DNA of 64,000 nucleotides, from contig NZ_BMIR01000007.1 in the NCBI RefSeq assembly GCF_014642655.1, positions 120,688 to 184,687 on the forward strand, written 5' to 3'. Made by a program: the position numbers and the translations under genes. The stretch's first letter is position 1. The number at the start of each line of letters is the position of its first letter. This DNA is from Pullulanibacillus camelliae (GTDB taxonomy: Bacteria; Bacillota; Bacilli; Bacillales; Sporolactobacillaceae). This document shows, in pieces, positions 46,042 to 55,212 of the stretch. Under the pieces are notes generated by a model. It did no database searches and was not told the origin of the DNA. It was given only the letters and a program-made list of their open reading frames with translations.

Positions 46042-46080
46042 ATAAAAATAACCGACCTCAGCTCTAGGCTAAAATCGGTT
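46042..46080 (-). terminator. Terminator between the two paralogous genes
   Basis: On the minus strand AACCGA / TCGGTT closes a larger loop with an inner AGCCTAGAGCT pairing and is followed by ATTTTTATT. It lies about 50 bases past the 274-residue gene's stop. Confidence 0.7.
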
Positions 46081-46132
46081 GTAAAAGTTATCTTCTAAAT
46101 TCTGACATAACAGGTGGCAGACTTTAGGGGTG

Positions 46133-46957
46133 TTATTCGTCTGCAGAAAATTTAGTATCGGAAGGACATTCGTTCTGTTCCCCAACTTTAATCTGTTGAT
46201 TTTGAAGGACTTTTAGAGAGAGTTCAACGACCATTTTTTCTTCTATCTTAGTAAATGTACCCTCTTCAAACGGTGCAACGATTTTATAGTCATTAGAGAA
46301 TACATCGCCCATCTTTCTGTCAAGAAATTCATCATACTCAATAAATTTACTTGATAATAACTCACAATAGGGCAATTCGTTGAAAACCTCTCCGCTGATT
46401 TGGTTAAATTCTGAAAAATCGCCAGATAAGAGGCTATCTTTTTGTGCGAAGCCAGCAGGAAGCGGCTGACTGCTAAAGAAAGAGAACTCTTTTGATTCAG
46501 GTAGAGCTTTGAATTCAGGTTGTCTTATAAAGTTTACCTCTGTCACCAGATTAAATGGAATATCTACGGTATAAGATTTAATAACGGATTGAACGCCATG
46601 ATGACTGCCATATCTGGGTGCAGCATATTGAATATTTTTACGAACAAAGCCTTTGATAAATAATTTATTGGTTGGAAGTAATAAACGGCATTGGACAAGC
46701 TTAAGATTTTTCTTTACCCTTTTGATTTCTAGTGCGGGTTCTGGCAATTTAATGGTGGAATCAAGGTCGATTTGCACAGTTGTTTCGGCGAGAACAACAG
46801 GGACTTTAGCAATGCTTGCACCGGAAGAAACTTGTGGTGATAATGGGGTATTTTTTGCTATGGGTTGTACAGATGTCTTTGGTGGCTTCGGAAATAAATG
46901 TGGCGATGAAGGCTTAGCGTGTTCATGCTCATGCTGTTGTTTGTGTTCCTCTGACAT
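46133..46957 (-). CDS. CsxC/SPOCS-like spore coat or exosporium protein
   Basis: A 274-residue protein with an N-terminus rich in His/Glu/Lys/Pro (residues 1-45). The domain at about 50-165 contains VPVVLAETTVQIDLDSTIKL, ALEIKRVKKNLKLVQCRLL, NKLFIKGFVRKNIQYA and VDIPFNLVTEVNF. I recognise this pattern (IRKNV-x-QC...KNIQY...SVDVPF) from CsxC-like and DUF3794-type spore surface proteins of spore formers. The C-terminal half is variable and acidic. There is no signal peptide, as expected for a mother-cell coat protein. A related 220-residue gene follows it; a terminator lies between them. The exact role is unknown. Confidence 0.6.
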   Translation of the reverse strand: MSEEHKQQHEHEHAKPSSPHLFPKPPKTSVQPIAKNTPLSPQVSSGASIAKVPVVLAETTVQIDLDSTIKLPEPALEIKRVKKNLKLVQCRLLLPTNKLFIKGFVRKNIQYAAPRYGSHHGVQSVIKSYTVDIPFNLVTEVNFIRQPEFKALPESKEFSFFSSQPLPAGFAQKDSLLSGDFSEFNQISGEVFNELPYCELLSSKFIEYDEFLDRKMGDVFSNDYKIVAPFEEGTFTKIEEKMVVELSLKVLQNQQIKVGEQNECPSDTKFSADE

Positions 46958-47149
46958 TACCCTTTATCTCCTTTCTCTTTAACAATAGTCTTTACAATAC
47001 ATAAAATATGTAAGAGTCTCTATAAAAGAGTGGACAAAACACTTAAATCATCAGCACATTTTACCTTTTTAACTAAATCTTGAAAACTCCTATAATTCAA
47101 AAATGAAAGGGCCTACTCGCAATAGGTAAAACTTGTTATATAAAAAGGG

Positions 47150-47179
47150 TTGATTTCATCAAGAGAATCGGTATATACT
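47150..47179 (+). promoter_or_regulatory. Sigma-A promoter of the APC permease
   Basis: TTGATT at 47150-47155, an 18-base spacer and TATACT at 47174-47179, about 65 bases ahead of the start codon. Confidence 0.5.
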
Positions 47180-47243
47180 TTAATCCGCTAATGTGTTACA
47201 GAAATTATTGATTGGTGTTTTGCAATATGAAAGGAGTTCCGTT

Positions 47244-48653
47244 GTGTCATCTCAAGGTAAATTAAGTATTTGGATTTTAACAGCTTTAGTTGTAGGGAAT
47301 ATGGTTGGATCAGGAATCTTCATGTTACCCAGTAGTCTAGCACAAGTCGCCAGCCCCGGAGGCGTGTTACTCGCTTGGATCTTCACAGGTGTTGGCGTTC
47401 TCTTTATTGCACTGATATTTGGATACCTATCCATGAAACGCCCAAGCATGACAGGAGGTCCGCAAATTTATGCTAAGGGGCTTTTTAAAGAAGGAAGCAC
47501 TGCCTCGTCACTTGCGGGTTATTTTGTCTCATGGGGCTATTGGGTCGCTAATTTTGCTGGGAATGTGGCCGTTATCACTTCATTTGCCGGCTATCTTTCA
47601 ACGTTTTTTCCAATATTAAATAGCGAAGCCACAGCTTTTTCTATTCATCATTATCATTTAACCGTCGGGCATTTGTTAACATTTCTTGTTTGCTCGGTGT
47701 TGTTATGGGGGATTCATTTTCTGATCTTAAATGGGATTGAAGGTGCGGGCAAGGTTAATTTGATCGCTACTTCGACTAAAGTCATCGGCTTCCTATTATT
47801 CATTATTGCCACACTCTTTGTCTTCCAGTCGAGTCATCTGCTCCCCTTTGTTGCACCTAAAGTCGATGGTGGACATTCTGTCGGCTTATTTGGTCAATTA
47901 AATCATGCTGCTGTCTCTACCTTATGGGCTTTCGTCGGCATTGAGTCAGCTGTTGTCTTTTCCTCACGGGCCAAGAAAAGACAGGATGTCAAACGTGCGA
48001 CCATTATGGGACTCCTCATTGCTACAGGGATTTACATTGCGATTACCCTGCTTGTCATGGGCTCCTTAAAACAAGCCGTTCTTATCCATTCATCCAAGCC
48101 GCTTGTCGATGCACTAACTGTAGCCATTGGGAGTGGCGGTGGCTACTTGCTGGCCATTCTTGCTGTCATTAGCTTATTCGGTTCTACTATTGGCTGGATA
48201 TTATTAAGTGCAGAAGTGCCTTATCAATCGGCAAAACAAGGTTTGTTTTTAAAAGCCTTTGAGCGCTCTAACAAAAAAGGAACACCAACAGGGGCATTAA
48301 CGATTACAAACGTGGCGACACAGCTCCTAATTTTCTCAACTATTTCGAGCTCCATTGCTGAAGCTTTTAACTTCGTAACAACGATCGCCACACTTTCTTA
48401 CTTGCTGCCTTATCTTGTCTCCTCTTTTTTCCAAATCAAAGTGGTGTTCAGCGATCCAGCCGAACGTCACAAAGCAGGATGGTCACAAGGAATTATTGGG
48501 ATTTTAGGTACAGCTTATGCCCTCTATGTCGTTGTTGCTGGAACCTCCGATATGAAAACATTCCTTTGGGGAATCTTTTTCATCGGTATTGGTATCATCT
48601 TTTATCCTTTTCTGCTTATGCAAAGAAAAAAGACAACAAAAACCCCTTTATAG
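47244..48653 (+). CDS. APC-family basic amino acid permease/antiporter
   Basis: Twelve- to fourteen-helix membrane protein of 469 residues in the basic amino acid/polyamine antiporter branch. The first helix has the APC substrate motif VVGNMVGSGIFMLP; WAFVGIESAVVFSSRAKK (helix 6 region) carries the conserved Glu. GTG 47244 is chosen as the start because AAAGGAG lies seven bases upstream and the earlier ATG at 47193 lacks one. Arginine/ornithine or lysine exchange is plausible, but the substrate is not decided by sequence. Single gene with a promoter and a terminator. Confidence 0.88.
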   Translation: MSSQGKLSIWILTALVVGNMVGSGIFMLPSSLAQVASPGGVLLAWIFTGVGVLFIALIFGYLSMKRPSMTGGPQIYAKGLFKEGSTASSLAGYFVSWGYWVANFAGNVAVITSFAGYLSTFFPILNSEATAFSIHHYHLTVGHLLTFLVCSVLLWGIHFLILNGIEGAGKVNLIATSTKVIGFLLFIIATLFVFQSSHLLPFVAPKVDGGHSVGLFGQLNHAAVSTLWAFVGIESAVVFSSRAKKRQDVKRATIMGLLIATGIYIAITLLVMGSLKQAVLIHSSKPLVDALTVAIGSGGGYLLAILAVISLFGSTIGWILLSAEVPYQSAKQGLFLKAFERSNKKGTPTGALTITNVATQLLIFSTISSSIAEAFNFVTTIATLSYLLPYLVSSFFQIKVVFSDPAERHKAGWSQGIIGILGTAYALYVVVAGTSDMKTFLWGIFFIGIGIIFYPFLLMQRKKTTKTPL

Positions 48654-48662
48654 ATAGCAAAA

Positions 48663-48690
48663 ACGAGAGCCGCTTCCGGCTCTCGTTATT
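48663..48690 (+). terminator. Terminator after the APC permease
   Basis: Perfect ACGAGAGCCG / CGGCTCTCGT stem with a four-base loop followed by TATTTG, ten bases after the stop codon. Confidence 0.8.
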
Positions 48691-48731
48691 TGTGGATAGA
48701 ATTGCCACCCTCTAGTCCTCCCTTAAAGGCA

Positions 48732-48902
48732 TTAGTGAAGCGTTCTTTTAAGTTCATCTACTTCCCTCTCAAGGTGCTCTATTTTCTTCTTCATTGCTTG
48801 TCTCGACATTTTGATACGCTGGATAACCATTAAGCACAAACTCGCACCAATGATAAAAACCAGGATAAAACCCATAACGAAAAGAATCAGTAGGTCCCCC
48901 AT
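48732..48902 (-). CDS. Small single-span membrane protein (56 residues)
   Basis: A short gene with a strong GGGGGAGGAG site three bases before ATG 48902. The product starts MGDLLILFVMGFILVFII, one membrane helix of about 22 residues, followed by a basic stretch (QRIKMSRQAMKKK) and an acidic/basic amphipathic helix (IEHLEREVDELKRTL) that looks like a coiled coil. The layout, a helix followed by a cytoplasmic coiled coil, resembles small Bacillus membrane proteins of unknown role such as DUF4083. It lies 70 bases downstream of the SNF2 helicase gene and may be cotranscribed. Function unknown. Confidence 0.7.
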   Translation of the reverse strand: MGDLLILFVMGFILVFIIGASLCLMVIQRIKMSRQAMKKKIEHLEREVDELKRTLH

Positions 48903-48972
48903 CCGCTCCTCCCCCTTTTTGCGCTTCTGTGTTACAGATTAACAGCAGAATCTAGCAATAATTGAAATTTTG

Positions 48973-51900
48973 TTACAACATCAATAACTCTCTTAATTCA
49001 TCCTCTGTTAATACAGCTGAAGGCTCCGCATTTGCTGAAACAATAGCGTTAATCAAGTCGCGCTTCTGTGCCTGCAAGGCATGCATCTTTTCTTCAATCG
49101 TTCCTTTAGCAATCAGTTTAATCACTTCCACAACTTTCTTCTGCCCCATGCGGTGTGCACGATCAGCAGCCTGTTCTTCAACAGCTGGATTCCACCATGT
49201 ATCATACAAGATGACAGTATCAGCTCCCGTGAGATTTAGCCCTGTTCCCCCGGCTTTTAGAGAAATTAGAAAGATATCACGTTCCCCTGCATTGTAACGT
49301 TCACACATCGTTACCCGTTCCTCGGAAGGGGTTTGCCCATCTAAATAAAAATACGCACAACCCTTCGTCATGAGCGTTCTCCCTATCAGATCAAGCATTT
49401 TGGTAAATTGTGAAAAGATCAATACTCTTCTCCCTGCTTTTTGTGCCTCATCAACAAGTCGCAGCAGGTGTTCAAATTTTGCAGAACTGCCTTGATAGCC
49501 TTCTACAAATAAAGCGGGATGACAACAAATTTGCCGCAGCCGTGTTAGCCCCGCCAAAATTTTAATGCGATTTTTCCGAAGGGTTTCTTGGTCGAGATGC
49601 TTTAAAGCTTGAACACGCAATTTAGCTAAGTATGCTGCATAGAGCTTCTTTTGATCTGGTAACAGCATGACAGCATCAATCGTTTCAACCTTTTCAGGTA
49701 GTTCCTCGAGAACATCCGCCTTGACACGTCGCAATAAAAAGGGACGAATGCGTCTAGCGATCATTTGATTGCTCAGCTTACTATAGTCTTTTAAACTAAG
49801 AAAAAGCTCAGGAAGAATGACATGAAAGATCGACCAAAGTTCTTCAGAGGCATTTTCTACCGGTGTACCGGTTAAAGCAAAGCGATGGCCCGCTTGGATT
49901 TGTTTTACCGCGCGTGCTGTCTGTGTCAAAGGATTTTTAAAGGCTTGTGCCTCATCAAAAAAAGCGGCATAAAAGTACTGCTTCGCATACCAATGGATAT
50001 CTGCCCGCACGATGGGATAGGAGGTGATAACAACATCTCTTTCATCTAATGTATCGTAAAGCGCGCGTCGCTCTCTCCTATTCCCCACTGTCACCGTTAC
50101 TTTTATTTCAGGTGCAAATTTCTTTATTTCATTCAGCCAATTATAGAGCAATGACGATGGGCAGATAATGATGACGGGCTGCCTTTTTTCTCGAACAGAT
50201 TGCAGCTCTGATAAAATAAAGGCAATGCTTTGTAGGGATTTGCCCAGTCCCATGTCATCGGCAAGAATCCCTCCAAATCCGTAATGAGCCAGCGTCTTAA
50301 GCCACTGATAGCCAAGTTCCTGATAAGGTCTTAAGCTCGCCTTTAAAGTCAACGGGACTTCAAAGGTTAAGGCTCCAGGTTCATACAAATGCTTTACAAA
50401 TTCCTGAAAATCAGCCTCCAATTGAAACGTCTCACTCCCCGTCACATTATCAAGAAGCTGAAGACTTTTTTCTAACGGTAAAACTAATCCATTCTCCATG
50501 GATTGATTTGCCAGCTGCGGCATTTGTAGAAAGCGCTGAACGTCTAAAAACTCTTTTGTTTCTAGAGATACAAGCGTCCCGCTACGCAGACGATAATATT
50601 TTCGTTTTTCCTCTAAAACCTTTAAAATGGCCTTAATATCATTGCCGATAATGCCATCCAACTCAAAGTTAAATTCAAGCATATTAATCCGCTCTCTTCT
50701 CAGCCTAACGCGTATCCGAGGGCGAAAAGCGGCTTTTGAGACTCGATTTCTAACAGCTGTGGTAGCATAAACCTGAACGAGCTTTTCCAGTTTTGGGAGC
50801 ATATAGGTTAAAAACTCATACTCTAAGTCATCATTTTGCATATAATAGCCACCGTCTGTCAGCGTAAATGCACTAGCACGCATCAGCTGTAGGATAGCCT
50901 CTTCCTTGTCTAACTCTCGCTTGATCATGATTGGAATAGTGAGCGCTTGGGTTTCTATTGGATTAAACACGTAGTGATCATAGTGAAACTCAAGCCCCGC
51001 AAGCAGCTTGTGATTAAGACGATCAAGATAGAGCTTGGCAATGAGCGGCGTATTCATGAGCTGATGCGTTATCGTTTCAGCAATCGTGACATCACCTAAT
51101 TTTCTTAGCGCCGGAGCAACCTTTTCAAGATAATACCCAATGTGTTGTTTGGGAATCGGAATGGTTTCATTGTGTAGACCTGATAATAGAGCTTCAAGCT
51201 CTATTAAGCGCTCACTGTCCTGACTCTCTAAGCGGAAGAGCTTCCCTTCATAGAAAACCGTTCTGTAGGCAGATAGGATGACAAGATGTGAAAATCCACC
51301 GATTTTCAGCTCGTAACTGTCAGCGGACGGTGCAACAAATTCAAATTGTAACGGAAGAGCTTCATTCACAACTTGAAAGCCAGAAAAGCACTGATCATGA
51401 TAGGCGATCATCACGCATTGAGCCATGACAAGACGCGGCACAAGGCGTTCCCAAAATGAAGGGGGAATAAGAAGCAATGGATTCTCTTGATGACTAGTGT
51501 CTGCACCCCCTCCATATAACGCTTCATCATCCATAATCTGAATAAACAGGCGCAGAATCGCATCAACCTCCACAGCAAAGCAGTGCTGACTCGGATCAAA
51601 AATAAATGCCTCAGATAAACGATAAGCGCTTCCTGTCTTGAGTTGATTTAAAAACGCTCGGATATCTTTTACAGCTTCCTGCTCGATTTCTATTTCAATA
51701 CCGAGCATTGAGCGCTGATCTGGGAGAAAAATCACGCGGCAGATGAATGCGACCTTAAGCAAATACCGATCTTCAAAATGACGGCGCTGCTTGCTTGAGG
51801 TTGACTGGTGTTGAGTAAACAACGAACGTAACTCGTCACTGATTGCATGCTGAGAAGTAGTGGATTCACCATCTAGAATAGCGAATAAGACAGCGGCAAC

Positions 51901-52140
51901 ATGCTGACACGCTTTATGAAACGAAGTGAGTTTTGGACAGGTACACGTCGTGTGAAGCTCCCCTGCCTCATCATGCATGACAGTGACATGAAAGGTTGCC
52001 CTACCCGTTGTCACCTCTGCTTTATACGATTGAGTATTCAGTTGCTCTAACTTAACTTTATTGGTTTGAAAGTAGGCTTCACCTCTTTTATAGGAGACGT
52101 GGCCACATTTATCGAGGATTATCTTGGCATTCAATTGCAT
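48973..52140 (-). CDS. SWIM-domain SNF2-family helicase
   Basis: Large SWI/SNF-type ATPase, 1055 residues. Near the N-terminus a SWIM zinc finger shows CTCP...ACQHVAAVL (C-x-C...C-x-H). A long central DUF region (about 150-600) follows. The C-terminal helicase has motif I DDMGLGKSLQ (near 630), motif II FFDEAQAFKN (DEAQ), motif III ALTGTPVEN, motif IV-V SLKAGGTGLNL and motif VI QAADRAHRMGQ. Such proteins (RapA/YwqA-like) remodel nucleoprotein or displace RNA polymerase; the exact role in Bacilli is unknown. Probable partner: the small membrane protein just downstream, if cotranscribed. Confidence 0.92.
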   Translation of the reverse strand: MQLNAKIILDKCGHVSYKRGEAYFQTNKVKLEQLNTQSYKAEVTTGRATFHVTVMHDEAGELHTTCTCPKLTSFHKACQHVAAVLFAILDGESTTSQHAISDELRSLFTQHQSTSSKQRRHFEDRYLLKVAFICRVIFLPDQRSMLGIEIEIEQEAVKDIRAFLNQLKTGSAYRLSEAFIFDPSQHCFAVEVDAILRLFIQIMDDEALYGGGADTSHQENPLLLIPPSFWERLVPRLVMAQCVMIAYHDQCFSGFQVVNEALPLQFEFVAPSADSYELKIGGFSHLVILSAYRTVFYEGKLFRLESQDSERLIELEALLSGLHNETIPIPKQHIGYYLEKVAPALRKLGDVTIAETITHQLMNTPLIAKLYLDRLNHKLLAGLEFHYDHYVFNPIETQALTIPIMIKRELDKEEAILQLMRASAFTLTDGGYYMQNDDLEYEFLTYMLPKLEKLVQVYATTAVRNRVSKAAFRPRIRVRLRRERINMLEFNFELDGIIGNDIKAILKVLEEKRKYYRLRSGTLVSLETKEFLDVQRFLQMPQLANQSMENGLVLPLEKSLQLLDNVTGSETFQLEADFQEFVKHLYEPGALTFEVPLTLKASLRPYQELGYQWLKTLAHYGFGGILADDMGLGKSLQSIAFILSELQSVREKRQPVIIICPSSLLYNWLNEIKKFAPEIKVTVTVGNRRERRALYDTLDERDVVITSYPIVRADIHWYAKQYFYAAFFDEAQAFKNPLTQTARAVKQIQAGHRFALTGTPVENASEELWSIFHVILPELFLSLKDYSKLSNQMIARRIRPFLLRRVKADVLEELPEKVETIDAVMLLPDQKKLYAAYLAKLRVQALKHLDQETLRKNRIKILAGLTRLRQICCHPALFVEGYQGSSAKFEHLLRLVDEAQKAGRRVLIFSQFTKMLDLIGRTLMTKGCAYFYLDGQTPSEERVTMCERYNAGERDIFLISLKAGGTGLNLTGADTVILYDTWWNPAVEEQAADRAHRMGQKKVVEVIKLIAKGTIEEKMHALQAQKRDLINAIVSANAEPSAVLTEDELRELLML

Positions 52141-52255
52141 AGGTCAATTCGTTGCTCCCTTACGTTTACATAAGTGGTTCTTTCAATCGTGCTTTTAATC
52201 CGATTGTAACACAAGCCAGTGTAAGATGTTGGTCTACCTACTTAAAGCTTATTGA

Positions 52256-52585
52256 TTAATTGGCTTCAAAAAATCGTTCGCTTTCCACTTTGCAAATCCT
52301 TACAGCATAATATTTATACCACTCATTCTTTCCTCTCTTCTGGGCAACTTTATGCGCAGGGTGCTCTCTCCAGGCTTTGATTGCCTCTAAGGAGGACCAG
52401 TAAGAAATTGTTATCCCCAATTGCTGATTCTGTGTGCTCTCTATCCCTAAAAAACCTGGCTGTTCTCTTGCTAATTCCTCAATATGCTGAGCCATGGCTG
52501 CATAGCCTTTATCACCCTGAGTACGCTTTGATGTAAAAATTACCGCATAATAAGAAGGATCGCCCTTATCTCTATGCTCTCTCAT
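52256..52585 (-). CDS. ABM-domain (antibiotic biosynthesis monooxygenase-like) protein
   Basis: A 109-residue protein of the dimeric ferredoxin-like ABM fold. YYAVIFTSKRT starts the first strand, QPGFLGIES lies in the middle, and SYWSSLEAIKAWREHPAHKVAQKRGK is the typical helix and return strand. Such proteins are heme-degrading or quinone-forming monooxygenases or have no known substrate. It lies next to a broken flavin reductase and a broken ArsR-type regulator, and could have worked with the reductase; that link is inference. Confidence 0.8.
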   Translation of the reverse strand: MREHRDKGDPSYYAVIFTSKRTQGDKGYAAMAQHIEELAREQPGFLGIESTQNQQLGITISYWSSLEAIKAWREHPAHKVAQKRGKNEWYKYYAVRICKVESERFFEAN

Positions 52586-52619
52586 GTCAACTGCTCCCCT
52601 TTAACTAAGTTTTTAGGCA

Positions 52620-53232
52620 TTAGGCTCGAAAGGTTTTACCTAGTGGCTCGCCTAAACCGCAATAGTGTCGAAAATTATAGATCAGCGGACTCCACTTATG
52701 AGGATCAATATGTGCGTTTCCAGTAAGGATGTACTCATGAGCATGTACACGTGTCACTTCACTCTCAACAATTGTAAAATCCTTGGAATAGGCAGGAAAC
52801 CCAATCCGCTTCACCCTCGCCTCAATTTGAAGGGGACATTCTTGAATCCGCGTAGGTTTTGCATCCATTGAAGCAACAGGAATTAAACCACTTGCTTGAT
52901 ATTTTTTCCTTTTTATACGAAAATCTCATCTCTTGTTTATACTTTGGAACCTTTTCTTTTCCAGTAAAACAAGCAAGTCGTTCCACGTTTTCCCAAAGCG
53001 AGGGATCAGGGATATTAATCACACATTCACGATGCCTTTCAAGATTAACAATGGCTTGGCCATTTCTACTAAGACCTAACACCACATAATTTCCCAATGC
53101 CCACGAAGATGAGATGGGGCTAATATTAACTGTTTCATCCTCATTTAATGTTGTAAGTAAAACAACTGGTGTTCCATAATACAAAATATTTGGATGGATC
53201 TCCTTCACTGTATAGTCCTTAATCTGTCTCAC
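52620..53232 (-). pseudogene. Flavin reductase family protein, frameshifted
   Basis: One gene split by a single-base shift. The 5' part from ATG 53232 reads NILYYGTPVVLLTTLNEDETVN, ISPISSSWALGNYVVLGLSRNGQ and LACFTGKEKVPKYKQEM, the FMN-binding core of the flavin reductase/flavoredoxin family. At GAAAAAAT near 52905 one extra A throws it out of frame. Reading the next frame gives YQASGLIPVASMDAKPTRIQECPLQIEARV, then GNAHIDPHKWSPLIYNFRHYCGLGEPLG to 52620. The rejoined product would be about 203 residues, the normal size. Either a decaying gene or a homopolymer sequencing error. Confidence 0.8.
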
Positions 53233-53305
53233 TTAAAACATCCTCCTTTTTAGATAATTTCATTGTAACCCTTTAACATTTCGACTATCATCGGAGGAAT
53301 GTGGA

Positions 53306-53991
53306 ATGAAAGGTGCACCTGATCTCTTAAAAGTTGCAGCATTACTTAGTGAACCATCGCGCGCTACCATACTAACAGCACTTCTTGATGGACGGTATCA
53401 TCCAGCAAGTGAGCTGGCACATATGGCGAGGATAAAACCACAAACAGCCAGCTTTCATTTAAAAAGGCTGACCGAAGCCAATATTATAAAATTAGAGCAA
53501 CATGGCCGACATCACTACTACAGTCTCGTTAATCATGATATTGCTAACATTTTAGAATCCCTTCTCACACTTGCTCCGCCAATCAAGATTCAATCGTTCA
53601 ATCAAGCATCTCTTGATAAGGCTATACGTACTGCAAGAACTTGTTACGATCACCTTGCTGGTCATTTAGGAATTAAAACTCACTCGAGCGCTGATTCCTG
53701 AAGGTTATCTCTTCGAAGAGGAAAGCTTATAAACTGACAGATTGTGGTTCAGAGTTTTTTGCCGCCTTTAACATTGACATTGGGGCACTTCGCAAAAAAC
53801 GACGATCATTTGCACACAAATGTCTGGATTGGAGTGAGAGAAAACATCATCTTGCAGGTGCACTTGGAAATGCACTCTTAGAAAAATTTAAGGAATTACA
53901 TTGGATCGATCCCTATCCTCAGAATCGAGCTGTAAAAATAACGCCGATAGGGAAACAAGAAATAGAAAATACGTTCAAGATAAAACTCTAA
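53306..53991 (+). pseudogene. ArsR-type winged-helix regulator, frameshifted twice
   Basis: ATG 53306 opens with an ArsR-like winged helix: VAALLSEPSRATILTALLD, PASELAHMARIKPQTASFHLKRL and GRHHYYSLV, to residue about 85. After TARTCYDHLAGHLGIK the frame ends early at 53701. A one-base shift at AAAACTC (near 53677) restores RALIPEGYLFEE. A second shift near 53727 leads to AYKLTDCGSEFF...HHLAGALGNALLEKFKEL...KITPIGKQEIE and the stop at 53991, a C-terminal domain normal for the ArsR members of about 225 residues. It is divergent from the flavin reductase, which it probably once controlled. The two shifts suggest decay or base-call errors. Confidence 0.75.
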
Positions 53992-54038
53992 CCCAAACCT
54001 CTCTATGAGGTGCAGCAGCCAAAGATACCACATTAAAT

Positions 54039-54076
54039 AAAAAGTGCAAATCCTGCTATGGGCATTTGCACTTTTT
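54039..54076. terminator. Bidirectional terminator
   Basis: Perfect AAAAAGTGCAAAT / ATTTGCACTTTTT with a 12-base loop, between the converging ArsR remnant (plus) and the DUF523 gene (minus), whose stop codon it touches. It has T runs in both directions. Confidence 0.9.
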
Positions 54077-54545
54077 ATAATAGATTGTCTTCACTTAATG
54101 TTGAAAGCTCCTTTTCAGAAAAAACTTTAATCCCATTTCTTTTTAGTAAAGCGGCGGTCACACCATTTCCCGCGGCTTTTTCTCCACTAAAGCTCCCATT
54201 ATAAATCATGGAGCTTCCGCAAGAAGGGCTACTCTCTTTAAGAATCACTGTGGTGGCATTGAGCTTCTTCACTCTATCCAAAGTGGCATAGGCACCTTTT
54301 ATGTATAAGTCAGTCAAATCATTTCCAGATTTCTCAACCACTCTAGCCTTACCATCTAACACAGCTTCTCCGCTCCCACCTTGGATTTCCGCTGGCTCTC
54401 GTGGCGTTGTAAAACCCGCTAGCAACTCTGGACACATAGGAAGAGCCTTTTTATCTTCAATAAGTAGATGAATGCGTTCATCAAAGCTATCGGCCCCATT
54501 ATATCTCACCTTTAACCCTGCCAAGCATGAACTCACCACTATCAA
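54075..54545 (-). CDS. DUF523 family protein
   Basis: A 156-residue cytoplasmic protein of the DUF523 family: IVVSSCLAGLKVRYNG at the start, LPMCPELLAGFTTPREPAEIQGG near 38, ILKESSPSCGSSMIYNGSF near 104. The conserved Cys pairs (SSCLAG, MCPE, PSCG) suggest metal or thiol chemistry, but the function is not known. I prefer TTG 54545 as the start: GAGGAA lies eight bases upstream and it gives the usual short N-terminus. The GTG at 54554 is in frame but overlaps the site. Confidence 0.85.
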   Translation of the reverse strand: MIVVSSCLAGLKVRYNGADSFDERIHLLIEDKKALPMCPELLAGFTTPREPAEIQGGSGEAVLDGKARVVEKSGNDLTDLYIKGAYATLDRVKKLNATTVILKESSPSCGSSMIYNGSFSGEKAAGNGVTAALLKRNGIKVFSEKELSTLSEDNLL

Positions 54546-54783
54546 ATGAAACACTTCCTCGCTCTTTATGGCTTATGACGGCTTCCTTCTTTAATAGATT
54601 TAAAGACACACAACCCCATCATTTATCTCTTTTCATTGTAGCTCATTCCGATTAGAAGTAACACCTCTTTTCAGACATAATGCTAACTTCCTTATTCCAA
54701 TTCCATTCATTTTCTAAAAGAAGAGAGTATAAGCAAGAAAAATGGTCATACTGATTAAAAGTATAATTGGAGGGAAAATGATT

Positions 54784-54930
54784 ATGAAGGAAAAAGGCGT
54801 CTACACCTTTGCCCAGCTTGAAGAAGCGGAAGTCAATAAAATTCAAGAGTTGGAGAACTGTCTTGGTGTAACACTCATTGCCTATGAAAATAATAAAGAA
54901 GAGATTAAACACCGAGAAGGTCTGTCTTAG
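54784..54930 (+). CDS. Small hypothetical protein (48 residues)
   Basis: ATG 54784 follows GGAGGG nine bases upstream (an alternative ATG at 54778 is only three bases away). The product MKEKGVYTFAQLEEAEVNKI... continues to about 48 residues; it is acidic, with one amphipathic helix ending in the EELENCLGVTLIAYE-like stretch. The ribosome site and low-complexity-free composition support a real gene. I do not recognise a family. No terminator with a clear T tract follows. Confidence 0.6.
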   Translation: MKEKGVYTFAQLEEAEVNKIQELENCLGVTLIAYENNKEEIKHREGLS

Positions 54931-55212
54931 GCAGCCTCTCGTTGTTTAATCTTAAAAAAAGCATCACATCCATGTGATAATACCGAAACGAGCACATCAC
55001 TACCACCTCAAAAAGTAAAAAGCACTTTTCGGGGACCCCGATAGTGCGTCGAACGCCGACCCTATCCACATCGTGTGGGCATGAAGAAAGCGAGTAGTTT
55101 GACGGAGCGCTTCATCACTCACTTAGGAATCTGAACGCATCCCTTCAGAAGTGTGAATGCGTTCGGATCTCTATGAGCTGAAGACTTCTGTCTCAGCCTC
55201 TTTGTATACTGA
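54931..55212. other. Intergenic stretch without a supported gene
   Basis: Holds a GAACGCAT / ATGCGTTC inverted repeat at about 55136-55174 and a GGGGACCCC palindrome near 55033, but no open frame with a ribosome site. The hairpin could slow or end transcripts of the SDR gene that finishes at 55213, though no T tract is present. Confidence 0.4.

Noticed and set aside
55020..55110. Possible fourth copy of the dispersed repeat
   Set aside because: Only a GGGGACCCC palindrome and a few short words agree; motif order is not preserved.
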